Below are positions 12,602 through 23,681 of a stretch of 64,000 nucleotides of DNA, in pieces. Source of the stretch: Streptomyces spongiicola. GTDB taxonomy: Bacteria > Actinomycetota > Actinomycetes > Streptomycetales > Streptomycetaceae. The notes beneath the pieces were generated by a model. That model saw only the letters and a list, made by a program, of their open reading frames with translations. It was not told where the DNA came from and searched no databases. The DNA lies in assembly GCF_003122365.1 (NCBI RefSeq), contig NZ_CP029254.1, forward strand, positions 558,001-622,000, written 5' to 3'. Position 1 is the stretch's first letter, and each line of letters starts with the position of its first letter. A program made the translations under genes and the position numbers.

Positions 12602-14761
12602 TCAGGCGATACCGGCTTCCCTCATCTGCCGCAGCTCCTTCTTCAGCTCGCCGACCTCGTCGCGCAGCCGTGCGGCAACCTCGAACTGGAGCTCCGCCGC
12701 CGCCGCGCGCATCCGGTCCGTCATCTCCTCGATGATCCCGGCCAGTTCGGCGGCCGGCCGGTCGCTCGTGATCGCTCCGCGGCCCGCCTTCGCGCCCATG
12801 CCGGCCTTGGCACCGCTGCCGTCGGCGCCCTTGCCGGAATGCGCGGCCAGCGACGGGACCGGCGCCTTGGCGCCCTTGCCGTCCTTGCCCTGCCGGTAGC
12901 CGGAGCCGAGCAGCTGCTCGGTGTCGACCTCCTCTCGGGCGATGGTGGCGACGATGTCGTTGATCTTCTTGCGCAGCGGCTGCGGGTCGATGCCGTTCGC
13001 CTCGTTGTACGCGATCTGCTTGGCCCGCCGCCGGTTGGTCTCCTCGATCGCCTTCTCCATGGCCGGTGTGATCCTGTCCGCGTACATGTGGACCTGCCCG
13101 GAGACATTGCGCGCCGCCCGGCCGATGGTCTGGATCAGCGAGGTGCCGGAGCGCAGGAAGCCCTCCTTGTCGGCGTCGAGGATGGCCACCAGTGACACCT
13201 CGGGGAGGTCGAGGCCCTCGCGGAGGAGGTTGATGCCGACCAGCACGTCGTACTCACCGGCGCGCAGCTCGCGCAGCAGCTCGATCCGGCGGAGCGTGTC
13301 GACGTCGCTGTGCAGATAGCGGACCCGGACGCCCAGCTCCACGAAGTAGTCCGTCAGGTCCTCGGCCATCTTCTTGGTGAGCGTGGTGACGAGGACGCGC
13401 TCGTCCTTCTCGGTGCGCGTGCGGATCTCGTGCACGAGGTCGTCGATCTGGCCCTCGGTCGGCTTGACGACGACCTCCGGGTCGACGAGGCCGGTGGGGC
13501 GGATGATCTGCTCGACGGAGCCGTCGGCGCGGGAGAGCTCGTAGGCGCCCGGGGTCGCCGAGAGGTAGACGGTCTGGCCGATGCGCTCCTGGAACTCCTC
13601 CCACTTCAGCGGCCGGTTGTCGAGCGCGGAGGGCAGCCGGAAGCCGTGCTCGACGAGGGTGCGCTTGCGGGAGGCGTCGCCCTCGTACATGGCGCCGATC
13701 TGCGGGACCGTGACATGGGACTCGTCGATGACGAGGAGGAAGTCCTCCGGGAAGTAGTCGATGAGCGTGTTCGGCGCACTGCCCGGCAGGCGGCCGTCGA
13801 AGTGCATCGAGTAGTTCTCGACACCGGCGCAGGTGCCGATCTGGCGCAGCATCTCGATGTCGTACGTGGTGCGCATGCGCAGCCGCTGGGCCTCCAGGAG
13901 CCTGCCCTGCTTCTCGAGCTCCGCGAGGCGCTCCTCGAGTTCCCGCTCGATTCCGGTGATCGCCTTCTCCATGCGCTCCGGACCGGCGACGTAGTGGCTC
14001 GCGGGGAAGACGTACAGCTCGCGGTCGTCGCTGATGACCTCGCCCGTGAGGGGGTGGAGCGTGGAGAGCGCCTCGATCTCGTCGCCGAACATCTCGATCC
14101 GCACGGCGAGCTCCTCGTACACCGGGAAGATCTCGACGGTGTCGCCGCGGACCCGGAAGGTGCCGCGGGTGAAGGCGAGGTCGTTGCGCGCGTACTGGAT
14201 GTCGACGAAGCGGCGCAGCAGCCCGTCGCGGTCGATCTCGTCGCCGACCCGCAGGGGCACCATGCGGTCCACGTACTCCTGCGGGGTGCCGAGACCGTAG
14301 ATGCACGAGACGGAGGCGACCACCACGACGTCCCGGCGGGTGAGCAGGGAGTTCGTCGCGGAGTGGCGCAGCCGCTCCACCTCCTCGTTGATCGAGGAGT
14401 CCTTCTCGATGTAGGTGTCCGACTGCGGGACGTACGCCTCGGGCTGGTAGTAGTCGTAGTACGACACGAAGTACTCGACCGCGTTGTTCGGCAGCAGCTC
14501 GCGGAACTCGTTCGCCAGCTGGGCGGCCAGCGTCTTGTTCGGCGCCATCACGAGGGTCGGTCGCTGAAGCTTCTCGATCATCCAGGCCGTGGTGGCCGAC
14601 TTGCCGGTCCCGGTCGCGCCCAGCAGGACGACGTCCTCCTCGCCCGCGCGAACCCGCCGGTCGAGTTCGGCGATGGCCGCGGGCTGGTCACCGCTGGGCT
14701 GGTAGGGGCTGACGACCTCGAAGGGCGCCATCGTGCGTTGGATCTCGGTAACGGGCCGCAT
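12602..14761 (-). CDS. uvrB: UvrABC excinuclease subunit B
   Basis: The 719-residue helicase-like subunit that is loaded on damage by UvrA and recruits UvrC. Seen: Walker A GATGTGKS at residues 48-55, the damage-clamping beta-hairpin [13 protein letters not shown], the DEAD-like box LVIDESHVT, helicase motifs [17 protein letters not shown] and TIGRAARN, and a C-terminal UVR coiled-coil motif ([16 protein letters not shown]) that contacts UvrC. A non-conserved linker rich in Gly/Ala/Lys (about 610-665) precedes the UVR motif. The start at 14761 ([14 protein letters not shown]) matches the usual N-terminus; the frame is open for 10 further codons upstream, without family similarity. Confidence 0.98.
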   Translation of the reverse strand: MRPVTEIQRTMAPFEVVSPYQPSGDQPAAIAELDRRVRAGEEDVVLLGATGTGKSATTAWMIEKLQRPTLVMAPNKTLAAQLANEFRELLPNNAVEYFVSYYDYYQPEAYVPQSDTYIEKDSSINEEVERLRHSATNSLLTRRDVVVVASVSCIYGLGTPQEYVDRMVPLRVGDEIDRDGLLRRFVDIQYARNDLAFTRGTFRVRGDTVEIFPVYEELAVRIEMFGDEIEALSTLHPLTGEVISDDRELYVFPASHYVAGPERMEKAITGIERELEERLAELEKQGRLLEAQRLRMRTTYDIEMLRQIGTCAGVENYSMHFDGRLPGSAPNTLIDYFPEDFLLVIDESHVTVPQIGAMYEGDASRKRTLVEHGFRLPSALDNRPLKWEEFQERIGQTVYLSATPGAYELSRADGSVEQIIRPTGLVDPEVVVKPTEGQIDDLVHEIRTRTEKDERVLVTTLTKKMAEDLTDYFVELGVRVRYLHSDVDTLRRIELLRELRAGEYDVLVGINLLREGLDLPEVSLVAILDADKEGFLRSGTSLIQTIGRAARNVSGQVHMYADRITPAMEKAIEETNRRRAKQIAYNEANGIDPQPLRKKINDIVATIAREEVDTEQLLGSGYRQGKDGKGAKAPVPSLAAHSGKGADGSGAKAGMGAKAGRGAITSDRPAAELAGIIEEMTDRMRAAAAELQFEVAARLRDEVGELKKELRQMREAGIA

Positions 14762-14875
14762 GCCACCAACCGTACGACCCCCCACTGACAACCGGGCCGG
14801 TCCCGCCCGTGCACCGGGCCGGCGGGGCAGGGAGGGCGGGCCGGCGGGGCCGGGATCGGTCAGAGCCTGGATCGG

Positions 14876-15772
14876 TCAGAGCCTGGAGGGTGGCCCGTCA
14901 GGGCCGGCGGACGCGCGGCGCGCCCCGCGGGCGGGCACCGTCCGGTCCGCCGGGCCGCCGCCGTGGGAGGGCCGCCGCTGCGCGGGCACGCCCGCGGCCG
15001 CCGCGCGCCCCGGGGCCGGGTGGTGCCGTGTCCCCGGGGCGGACACCAGGAGCGCGCGGTCGGACACGACGATCACCGCCGCCAGGACCGCGAACACCAC
15101 AGACCCCACCAGCATCGGGGCGAGCAGCGTGGCAGGGGTGCCGTCCCCGGCCGGCGGTACGGGCGCGGCGTCCACATGGACGGTGACGGCGGCCATGCCG
15201 GTGTAGTGCATGCCGCTCACCGCCACACCCATCAGCAGCCCGGCGCCGACGCCCGGCAGGAAGCCGCGGACGGACACCGCCGCCCACAGCGCCGCGGTCG
15301 CCGCGACGACGGCGATCACGACGGACAGCGCGACGGTCGGGGTGTCGTACTCGATCCGGCCGCTGAGCCGTACACCGGCCATGCCCAGATAGTGCACGGT
15401 GGCGATGCCCAGGCCCGTGATCATCCCGCCGGTGACCACGGCCATCGCGCTCGCGCCGCCCTGCCCCACGACGAGGATCCCGATGGCGGCCATGGCGACG
15501 GCGACGCCGAGGCCGGCGAAGGTGATCACGGGGTCGTGGCCGACCGCGACCTCCTCCACGGCGAAGCCCGACATGGCCACGTGGTGCATCGTCCAGATCC
15601 CGGAGCCGATGGAGACGGCTCCCAGCGCCGGCCAGCCGGGCCGGACGCCGCCGCCGCCCCGCAGCGCCCGGATCGTGCAGCGCAGCCCGAGCACACCGCC
15701 GAGGCACGCCATGACATACGCGGCCACGGGTGTGACGAGCCCATGGCTGAAACCGTCCACTGTGCCCCGCAT
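14876..15772 (-). CDS. MHYT-domain integral membrane sensor-like protein
   Basis: A 298-residue protein made of a single MHYT domain, a seven-helix membrane module thought to bind copper and sense a diatomic gas or redox state. The three diagnostic repeats are visible as IWTMHHVAMSGF, ATVHYLGMAGV and SGMHYTGMAAV, each placing Met/His at the outer end of a helix. After the last membrane segment (ending near residue 235) come about 60 basic, proline-rich residues with no GGDEF, EAL, kinase or other output domain. It must therefore signal through a partner or simply bind metal. It lies downstream of uvrB's start on the same strand and is divergent from the MFS gene. Confidence 0.9.
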   Translation of the reverse strand: MRGTVDGFSHGLVTPVAAYVMACLGGVLGLRCTIRALRGGGGVRPGWPALGAVSIGSGIWTMHHVAMSGFAVEEVAVGHDPVITFAGLGVAVAMAAIGILVVGQGGASAMAVVTGGMITGLGIATVHYLGMAGVRLSGRIEYDTPTVALSVVIAVVAATAALWAAVSVRGFLPGVGAGLLMGVAVSGMHYTGMAAVTVHVDAAPVPPAGDGTPATLLAPMLVGSVVFAVLAAVIVVSDRALLVSAPGTRHHPAPGRAAAAGVPAQRRPSHGGGPADRTVPARGARRASAGPDGPPSRL

Positions 15773-16209
15773 CGAGCCAAGCCCTTCGCCCCGTGTGTCG
15801 CCAGGTGTTCTCGCGCGTACCCCGTCGAGAAGGCCGTCCGCGCCGAGCGTATTTGGAGCACCGCGGCAAGCAAAGCTCGTCGGGAAGGTCCGTCAGGAAG
15901 GTCTGCCGGGAAGGTCCGTCGGGAACGGCCGTCGGGAAGGTTCACCGGGAAGGGCCGCGGCACCGGAGCCGCGGCACACGGGCCCCGTTCCCTCTGCCGC
16001 CGTGCCGCGAACGCATCCGATCGGCCCGTGAGTCCGCCGGACACCGCTCGGCCCGGCCGCACGGTCCGGCGGCGGGAGCCGCTGCCAACGCTGCCCCTGG
16101 GCGGGGGTGCCGGGAGCCGCTGCCCCTGGGCGGGGGTGCCGGGGCCGCCGGCCTGCCCCGCGCGTGGGCGGGGGTGCCGGGGAAGGGAGGCCACTGGCAC
16201 ACTGCGGCA
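15773..16209. repeat. Divergent spacer with 13-bp and 'GGCGGGGGTGCCGGG' tandem repeats
   Basis: This 437-bp region separates the MHYT gene (-) and an MFS exporter (+). It contains six head-to-tail copies of a 13-bp unit, core CGTCGGGAAGGTC, at 15878-15956, and three copies of GGCGGGGGTGCCGGG with variable flanks at about 16090-16185. No coding sequence is supported. Promoters for both genes should be here, but I could not identify hexamers with confidence. Confidence 0.7.
15878..15956. repeat. 13-bp tandem repeat, about 6 copies
   Basis: Successive units read CGTCGGGAAGGTC, CGTCAGGAAGGTC(T), GCCGGGAAGGTC, CGTCGGGAACGGC, CGTCGGGAAGGTT and CACCGGGAAGGGC. The strict 13-base period, with substitutions that keep GGGAAGG, suggests slippage followed by drift; iterated protein-binding sites are possible but untested. 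Confidence 0.8.
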
Positions 16210-17517
16210 GTGGCCCGTACCTCCCGTGAAGTGACCGCAGCCGCCGGCCCCCTGGATCCGGCCGGCCTGCGCCGCCGGATCACTCCCGTGCTGGTCGTGA
16301 GCCAGATCCTCGGCGGGCTCGGAGTCGCGACCGGCATCGCCCTGGCCACCGTACTGGCCCGGCAGGTCGGCGGGTCGGAGGCGCTGTCGGGCCTGGCCCC
16401 CACCGCGACGGTCGCCGGGACGGCACTGCTGTCGGTCCCGCTCGCCGCGCTGATGGCGGCCCGCGGCCGGCGCCCCGGGCTGGTGCTGGCGTACCTCATC
16501 GGATCCGCGGGGGCGGGTGTGGTGGTGCTGGCGTCCGTGCTCGGCGACTTCCCGCTGCTCCTGCTGGGCATGGCCGGCTTCGGGGCCGCGTCCTCGGCGA
16601 ACCTCCAGGCGCGTTTCGCCGCCGCGGACCTCGCGGAGCCGGCGAGGCGCGCCCGTGCCATCTCCATGGTGGTGTGGGCGACCACGGTCGGCGCGGTCCT
16701 GGGCCCGAACATCGCGGCACCGGCGGGCCGGAGCGTCGCCGGGTCCGGGATACCGGAGGCCGCGGGCCCGTTCGTCTGGGCCTCGGGGGTCTTCCTGGTC
16801 GCGGCGTTGGTCGTCGCCGTACTGCTGCGGCCGGATCCGCTGCTCACGGCCCGGGCACTCGCGCCGCCGGAGGAGGGGAAGCGGCGGGAGCGGTCGCTAC
16901 GGTCCGCCGTCCGTGCCGTACGGGAGTCCCCCGGGGCCCGGCTGGCGCTCGTCACGGTCGCCGCGTCGCACACCGCGATGGTGTCGATCATGTCGATGAC
17001 GCCGCTGGCACTGAGCCACCACGGTGCCGGGGTTCAGCTGATCGGCCTGGTCGTCAGCGGCCATATCGCCGGTATGTACGCGTTCTCGCCGGTGATGGGC
17101 GTACTGTCCGACCGCCTCGGCAGGCTCGCGGTGATCGGTCTGGCCGTGGGCCTGCTGTCGTGCGCCGCGCTGCTGGCGGGCACCGCCGGGTCGAGCCACG
17201 GCCGTGTCGCGGCGGGCCTGTTCCTGCTCGGCCTCGGCTGGTCCGCGGGCCTGGTCTCCGGTTCCGCCCTGCTGACCGACTCCGTGGAGGGGCCCGCCCG
17301 CGCCGCGGTCCAGGGCCTTTCGGACCTGACCATGAACGCCGCCGCGGGCGTCGGCGGGGTGATGGCCGGGCTGATCGTGGCGCGGGGCGGCTACGGTCTG
17401 CTCAACCTCGTCGGTGCCGTTCTGCTGCTGCCGCTCGCGGCCCTCGCCGTCCGCCGCGCCGCCGCCGGGAACGGCGCTGAGCGGGACCGGCCGCCCACCG
17501 ACGCCGTCACCGGCTGA
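16210..17517 (+). CDS. MFS transporter (multidrug/exporter-like)
   Basis: A 435-residue major facilitator with 12 predicted helices, most like drug:H+ antiporter or uncharacterised exporter families. The GTG at 16210 (MARTSREVTAAAGPLDPAG) is preferred because membrane homology starts about 25 residues later; the frame is open far upstream only through the repeat spacer. Seen: a short basic loop 2-3 (MAARGRRPGLVLAYLIG) and the mid-protein motif GVLSDRLGRLAVIG. Its 3' end overlaps the convergent cupin gene by 11 bp. No substrate can be assigned. Confidence 0.85.
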   Translation: MARTSREVTAAAGPLDPAGLRRRITPVLVVSQILGGLGVATGIALATVLARQVGGSEALSGLAPTATVAGTALLSVPLAALMAARGRRPGLVLAYLIGSAGAGVVVLASVLGDFPLLLLGMAGFGAASSANLQARFAAADLAEPARRARAISMVVWATTVGAVLGPNIAAPAGRSVAGSGIPEAAGPFVWASGVFLVAALVVAVLLRPDPLLTARALAPPEEGKRRERSLRSAVRAVRESPGARLALVTVAASHTAMVSIMSMTPLALSHHGAGVQLIGLVVSGHIAGMYAFSPVMGVLSDRLGRLAVIGLAVGLLSCAALLAGTAGSSHGRVAAGLFLLGLGWSAGLVSGSALLTDSVEGPARAAVQGLSDLTMNAAAGVGGVMAGLIVARGGYGLLNLVGAVLLLPLAALAVRRAAAGNGAERDRPPTDAVTG

Positions 17518-17884
17518 TGTGGTAGGCCTTGCGCAGCGTCTCGTGCACCGTCCACGTCGTACGGTCTCCCTCCCGCAGGACACAGGCGTCGCCCGGCCCG
17601 ACCTCCAGCGTCGCGCCGCCCTCTACCTCGACCGTGGCCCGCCCGCCGACCACGACGAACAGCTCGTCGGCCTCCGTGTCGGTGACGACCCCGGGAGTGA
17701 TCTGCCACAGGCCCCGCAGCTGCCGACCGTCCTCGGACTGCCACAGCACCCGGCCCGTGACCACCGGGTCGCCCGAGACGATCCGCGCGGGGTCGAGGGG
17801 TTCGGGCTCCAGCTCCACGTCCGGGATGTGCACGACGAACGAAGGAGAAGAGGGCCCGGCAACTGAGTGATCAAAGGTCGTCAT
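17507..17884 (-). CDS. Cupin-domain protein (DUF861/EutQ-like)
   Basis: A 125-residue single-domain cupin. Core: GLWQITPGVVTDTEADELFVVVGGRATVEVE, then LEVGPGDACVLREGDRTTWTVHETLRKAYHI. This matches the DUF861 (ureidoglycine aminohydrolase-like/EutQ-like) subfamily, usually found as small enzymes or ligand binders. The usual first-motif histidines are poorly represented here (TEADE in place of HxHxxxxE), so metal binding may be altered. It converges on and overlaps the MFS gene at the stop codons. Function unknown. Confidence 0.8.
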   Translation of the reverse strand: MTTFDHSVAGPSSPSFVVHIPDVELEPEPLDPARIVSGDPVVTGRVLWQSEDGRQLRGLWQITPGVVTDTEADELFVVVGGRATVEVEGGATLEVGPGDACVLREGDRTTWTVHETLRKAYHISR

Positions 17885-18052
17885 GGCGGCTCACCTCAGC
17901 GGGCGAAAGATCCGCGGCACGCGGCGAGCCGCCTCGGGCGGCACCCGGGCAGGGGGCACGGTCGTGGTACGCCCACGGCTGCCACGCGCGACGGCGTGCG
18001 ACACCCACGGCAGCGCTTGCCCGAGTTCCCCCTCGTACAGGAGCGACCACCG

Positions 18053-18929
18053 ATGTCAGCAGTGCGCACGGGGCGTCGTATCGCCCTCATCACGGCCGTC
18101 TGCCTCCTCTCCGCCCTCACGGCGGCCGGACCGGCCACCGCCGGGGAGACGGCCGGGACCCGCACGACGGCGGGGCATGACACCGACCCGTTCCCCGGCT
18201 CCCTGCCCGGATCCGACTTCCGGCGGGCACCCGGCGCCCTCTACAAGCAGGTCCTCGACACCCTGGGCCCGCAGCGGCTCACCGCCGAGCAGCACCGGAC
18301 CACCGTCCGGAAGGAGGCGTCGGCGTCCGCGTGGTCCCGGCGCCCCGCCGTCCGCGCCCAGCGCGCCGGCTACGTCGTCTCGGGCGGGCTGCACCAGGCC
18401 CAGCAGACGTCGTACTGGTGCGGCCCGGCCGCACTGGTCATCACGCAGTCCGCGCACGACGAGGTCGGCGGGCGCTCCCAGCGGGCGGCGGCGGACCTCC
18501 TGGAGACCGACTCCAGTGGCACGGCCTGGTACGGGGTGGGCATCGACGTCCCGAAGCCGACCGGCTATCCGATGGCCGACGCCCTCAACCACCGCCTCCC
18601 GGGCGCCAACTACGTGCCCCGGGCGCTGCCGTACAGCCCGACAGCGGCCGATGTGGCGGACTTCCGCAGGCACATCGTCCACAACACCGACCACGACTAC
18701 GCGATCGCCGGCAACGCCTGGGAGGTGCCGGGCGGACCGCACCTGGCCGGACACCCGAACATCGAGATCTTCCACTGGGTCGCCATCGACGGCTACAACA
18801 GCGACACCGACGCGCGGCAGGTCCGCTACCTGGACCCGGTCGGCGGGGTGAGCACCAGCATGATCTCGTGGGCCGGCGGAGTCCCCAAGTCCGCCAGGAT
18901 CTCCGCGGACGCCATCACGACGATCATGG

Positions 18930-18952
<23 letters not shown>
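18053..18952 (+). CDS. Secreted C39-like (papain-fold) cysteine peptidase-like protein
   Basis: A 299-residue exported protein. Residues 1-31 form a Sec signal peptide (basic RTGRR, then ALITAVCLLSALTAAG, cleavage after ATA). The mature part carries a C39-type papain-like fold: Cys123 in QQTSYWCGPAALVI, His241 in EIFHWVAIDGYN and Asp261 in YLDPVGG make a plausible catalytic triad. C39 members cleave double-glycine leaders or remain as secreted inhibitor-like peptidases; here there is no transporter domain, so it acts outside the cell. The ATG at 18053 has a GGAG 9 bases upstream. The following gene overlaps or closely follows it and is also exported. Confidence 0.82.
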
Positions 18953-20366
<1,414 letters not shown>

Positions 20367-20563
20367 CGACCCGGTACACCGCTCGGGTGCGCCGTGCGGT
20401 GTACCGGGCCCGGGCCTGCGGAGGGGGCCTGTCCAGGGGTGGCGGAGTCGGCGGCGCGGGGGCCCGGATCCCGCAGGGCCTTGGCGGTCCGGATCCCGCA
20501 GGGCCGCGGCGGTCCGGCAGCCGAAACGTTTGCGCACGCCCCTGCCGTGCCAGGGATGTGGAC

Positions 20564-21472
20564 ATGCCCGAGACCACGCTGATGCCGTCCGAAGAGGTGC
20601 GGGAGGCGCTCTACGCGCGTCGGCCCGTCGTCGCCCTGGAGTCCACCATCATCGCCCACGGACTGCCGCGGCCACGCAACCTGGCCGTGGCCGAGGAGTT
20701 GGAGTCCCTGGTCAGAGAAGCCGGCGCGGTCCCGGCGACGGTCGCCGTACTGGACGGCCGGGCACGTGTCGGCCTGGAGAGGAGCGACCTGGAGCGCATC
20801 GCGACGGACCCGGAGGTACGCAAGTTCGGGCACCGCGACCTGGCCCCCGCCCTCGCCGCCGGGGCCAGCGGGGCGACGACGGTGTCCGCCACGGCCTTCC
20901 TGGCGGCACGCGCCGGGATCCGGGTCTTCGCCACGGGCGGGCTCGGCGGAGTCCACCGGGAGTGGACCGTCTCCCAGGACGAGTCGGCGGACCTGCGGCT
21001 GCTCGCCGGGACGGGGATCACCGTCGTCTGCGCCGGGGTGAAGTCCATCCTCGACGTCCCGGCGACACTGCAGCGCCTGGAGACCCTCGGGGTCGCCGTC
21101 CTCGGCTACGGCACCGGCTACCTCCCCGGGTTCTACCTGTCCTCCTCCGGGCTTCCGGTCGACTGGACGGTCCGCACCCCGGAAGAGGTGGCGGACGTGA
21201 TGCGGGCGCAGCGCGCGCTCGGCGGACCGGAGACCGCGCTGATCGTGGCCCGGCCGGTGCCGGAGGACGAGCAACTCGACCCCGCGCTGCACGACCGGGT
21301 GCTCGCGGAGGCCCTGGACGAGTGCCGGGAACGGGGCATCGACGGCCAGGCGGTCACCCCGTTCCTGCTGGACCTGCTGGTGAAACGCACGGGTGGCGCC
21401 TCGCTCGAGGCCAATCTGGCGGCGGTCCGCGGCAATGTGCGGCTCGGGGCGCGGATCGCGGCGGCCCTGTGA
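20564..21472 (+). CDS. psuG: Pseudouridine-5'-phosphate glycosidase
   Basis: A 302-residue enzyme that splits pseudouridine 5'-phosphate into uracil and ribose 5-phosphate, breaking the C-glycosidic bond during salvage of RNA-derived pseudouridine. The family sequence is unmistakable: ALESTIIAHGLPRPRN at the N-terminus, RVFATGGLGGVHREW, VVCAGVKSILDVPATLQ with the catalytic lysine, GYGTGYLPGFYLSSSG, and a C-terminal FLLDLLVKRTGGASLEAN. The ATG at 20564 is used; a GTG two codons upstream is possible. The gene is followed by its partner kinase, whose frame opens within the psuG stop codon region, and the two form an operon. Confidence 0.96.
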   Translation: MPETTLMPSEEVREALYARRPVVALESTIIAHGLPRPRNLAVAEELESLVREAGAVPATVAVLDGRARVGLERSDLERIATDPEVRKFGHRDLAPALAAGASGATTVSATAFLAARAGIRVFATGGLGGVHREWTVSQDESADLRLLAGTGITVVCAGVKSILDVPATLQRLETLGVAVLGYGTGYLPGFYLSSSGLPVDWTVRTPEEVADVMRAQRALGGPETALIVARPVPEDEQLDPALHDRVLAEALDECRERGIDGQAVTPFLLDLLVKRTGGASLEANLAAVRGNVRLGARIAAAL

Positions 21473-21519
21473 GGACGCCCTCGGGACGGGAGGAGCCCTC
21501 AGGACGGGAGGAGACCTCG

Positions 21520-22437
21520 GTGCCGAGCGGAGGCGGGGCGCTGCTGGTGGTCGGCGACGTGGCCACGGACGTGGTGGCCCGGCACACCGGGGCGCTCATC
21601 CGCGGGACGGACACCGCGGCGGAGATACGGACGCTGCCGGGCGGAGCCGGCGCCAACGCGGCCTGCTGGGCGGCGCACTCGGGTTGCTGCGACGTGAGGC
21701 TGCTCGGCCGGGTCGGGGCCGGTGCCGCGGACTGGCACGCGACACTGCTGCGGGGCTCGGGAGTCCTCCCGATGCTGGTCCCGGACCGGGAGGCGCCGAC
21801 GGCCACCGTCGTCGTACTGGTCGACGCGGAGGCGGAGCGGACCTTCCTCACCGACGGCGGAGCGGCGCTGCGGCTGTGCCCCGGCGACTGGTCGGCACGG
21901 CTGCTGGACGGGGTGGCCAGGCTCCATCTGTCCGGGTACCTGTTCTTCTCCGAGGCCAGTCGCGAGCTGGCATGCCTGGCACTCGCGGACGCGCTCGAAC
22001 GGGGTGTTCCGGTGAGTGTCGACCCGGCGTCGGCGGGGTTCATCGCCGGCTTCGGTGCCGACCGCTTCCTCGCGGCGACGGCGGGTGCCGCCGTACTTCT
22101 CCCCAACGCCGACGAGGCCCGGCTCCTCACCGGACTGCCCGATGCGGCCGGTGCCGCGGCCCGGCTGAGCCGCCATGTCCCGCTCGTCGCCGTCACGCTC
22201 GACGCGGGCGGCGCGCTCGTGGCGGAGTCGGGCGCGGTGACCGCCAGGATCGCCGCCGTCCCCGCGGCACCGGTCGACTCCACGGGCGCGGGCGACGCCT
22301 TCACCGGCGCCTTCCTGGCGGCCCTGCTCGCGGGCGCGACCCCGGCCGCCGCGGCTTCGGCGGGATGCCGGGCCGGGGCCCATGCGGTCACCGTCCGCGG
22401 GGGCCGCCCGCCGGGGAGCACCGCGGCACCGGTGTAA
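21520..22437 (+). CDS. psuK: PfkB-family kinase, probable pseudouridine kinase
   Basis: A 305-residue PfkB-family kinase. Seen: LLVVGDVATDVVARH, the lid segment LPGGAGANAACWAAHSG, and the catalytic signature DSTGAGDAFTGAFLAALLAG. Placed directly after psuG, it should phosphorylate pseudouridine to supply PsuG's substrate; that substrate assignment rests on context. The GTG at 21520 has a perfect ribosome site, GGGAGGAG, 7 bases upstream; another in-frame GTG at 21469 overlaps the psuG stop and could couple translation. No pseudouridine transporter is adjacent. Confidence 0.88.
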   Translation: MPSGGGALLVVGDVATDVVARHTGALIRGTDTAAEIRTLPGGAGANAACWAAHSGCCDVRLLGRVGAGAADWHATLLRGSGVLPMLVPDREAPTATVVVLVDAEAERTFLTDGGAALRLCPGDWSARLLDGVARLHLSGYLFFSEASRELACLALADALERGVPVSVDPASAGFIAGFGADRFLAATAGAAVLLPNADEARLLTGLPDAAGAAARLSRHVPLVAVTLDAGGALVAESGAVTARIAAVPAAPVDSTGAGDAFTGAFLAALLAGATPAAAASAGCRAGAHAVTVRGGRPPGSTAAPV

Positions 22438-22863
22438 CCGCAGGCCCGGGGCACGGGGTGGGCGGGACGGGCCCGTACACCGCCGGGGAGTCCGCGAGCC
22501 GCTCGCCCCCGGCCAGGGCGGCAACCGGCGCCCTCGCCCGGGCAGAGCGACCGGACCGGCTCGCACCGGAGCGGCTCACACCGGAGCGGCTGGCACCGGA
22601 GGCCCACACCAGAGACCCACAGCAGAGACCCACAGCAGGGCGGCTCACACCGGCCGACGGTCCGCGGACGGCCGCCTCAAGGGCCGGCCGGAACCCGCGC
22701 CGTCAGGCCCGGAACGCGGCCGGCGGACCGCACCCCACCACCGCCGGAGGACCCTCATGCCGCGGAGCGCCGGCCCGCCATGGCGGCCGGGGCAGCCCGA
22801 CGGCCTCGTCAGCCGTTCCCGGGCGATCCGTTCCCGGGCGACCGGTTCCCGTCGGCCGGCCCG
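22438..22863. repeat. 426-bp convergent spacer with 15-bp and 13-bp direct repeats
   Basis: No gene is supported between psuK (+) and the HxlR regulator (-). Direct repeats of ACCGGAGCGGCTCAC (15 bp, 2-3 copies from 22564) and of AGAGACCCACAGC (13 bp, 2-3 copies, about 22609-22638) fill the middle. A third pair, CCGTTCCCGGGCGA, is repeated near 22815-22850. No terminator hairpin stood out. Confidence 0.65.
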
Positions 22864-23622
22864 TCAGCGCCCCTGGCCGCTGCCCTGGCCGCTGCCCTGT
22901 TCCGCCGCGCCTCGCGACGGGCCGCCGGACGCGTCGACGAGCACGCGCGCGTCCCGGGCGGCGCCCGGCGGCTCCGTCGCCAGCGTGACCGCCAGGGTCC
23001 CGCCGCCGGAGACGCGGATGTGCCCGTCTCGTACGCCCTCCTCGAGGCCGATGTCCCCCCGGCTGACGGCGAGGCAGGTCCCGCCGTCCAGCTCAAGCCG
23101 GGTGACCGGGCCCTGGGTGGGCGCCGGGCCGTCCCCGTAGCCGGCGGCCCTGCTCCCGTCCGGCGCGGGGCGCAGATGGAACTCCCCCTCAGGAAGGCTC
23201 ACTTCGACGGTGTCCGTCACACCCGCCGCCTCCAGACGGCGCAGCAGCGGGACGGCGAACCAGTGGGCCCGGACCGCGTCGGTCGGCCGGGGCCCGTCGA
23301 GCACGGGCGCGCCCCATTCGGCCAGCGCCCCGACGAGGGGCAGCAACGCCCCTCCGCGTGCGGTGAGTTCGTACACATGGGCCGACGCCGGGGCTGGCAG
23401 CCGGCGCCGGGTCGCCAGCCCGTCTCGCTCCATGTCCTTGAGCCGGGAGGCGAGGACGTCCGTGCTGACTCCGGGCAGATCGGCGTGCAGGTCGGTGTAC
23501 CGGCGGGGGCCGGACAGCAGTTCCCGCACGATCAGCAGCGTCCAGCGGTCGCCGACGGAGTCGAGGGCGCGCGCGACGGCGCAGAACTGGTCGTAGCTTC
23601 GGCGGCGCGGAGGACGGGGCAT
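22864..23622 (-). CDS. HxlR-family winged-helix transcriptional regulator with C-terminal domain
   Basis: A 252-residue regulator. Residues 10 to about 100 form the HxlR winged helix (CAVARALDSVGDRWTLLIVREL, RRYTDLHADLPGVSTDVLASRLKDMERDGLA). The family's short form has about 110 residues; this one adds about 130 residues resembling an SCP2/sterol-carrier-like ligand domain (VRAHWFAVPLLRRLEAAG, TRLELDGGTCLAVSRGDIG), so a small hydrophobic inducer is plausible. The last residues are a Gly/Ser/Gln repeat. It is divergent from the aminotransferase with strong palindromes in the 102-bp intergenic region, which suggests autoregulation and control of that gene. Confidence 0.87.
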   Translation of the reverse strand: MPRPPRRRSYDQFCAVARALDSVGDRWTLLIVRELLSGPRRYTDLHADLPGVSTDVLASRLKDMERDGLATRRRLPAPASAHVYELTARGGALLPLVGALAEWGAPVLDGPRPTDAVRAHWFAVPLLRRLEAAGVTDTVEVSLPEGEFHLRPAPDGSRAAGYGDGPAPTQGPVTRLELDGGTCLAVSRGDIGLEEGVRDGHIRVSGGGTLAVTLATEPPGAARDARVLVDASGGPSRGAAEQGSGQGSGQGR

Positions 23623-23644
23623 GGGAGGCAGTCTAGACCCGTTG

Positions 23645-23681
23645 TTGGACTTTCCAAGCTCTCACTTGGTAAAACCAAGTG
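23645..23681. promoter_or_regulatory. Probable HxlR operator: two palindromes with CTTGG half-sites
   Basis: A perfect palindrome CACTTGG-TAAAA-CCAAGTG occupies 23663-23681, and a second, TTGGA-CTT-TCCAA, lies at 23645-23657. Both share the (A)CTTGG/CCAAG half-site and flank an AT-rich centre, unusual in this DNA. They sit between the divergent regulator (-, start 23622) and aminotransferase (+, start 23725), overlapping where both promoters must be. The class of sites is typical for dimeric winged-helix regulators. Confidence 0.7.
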
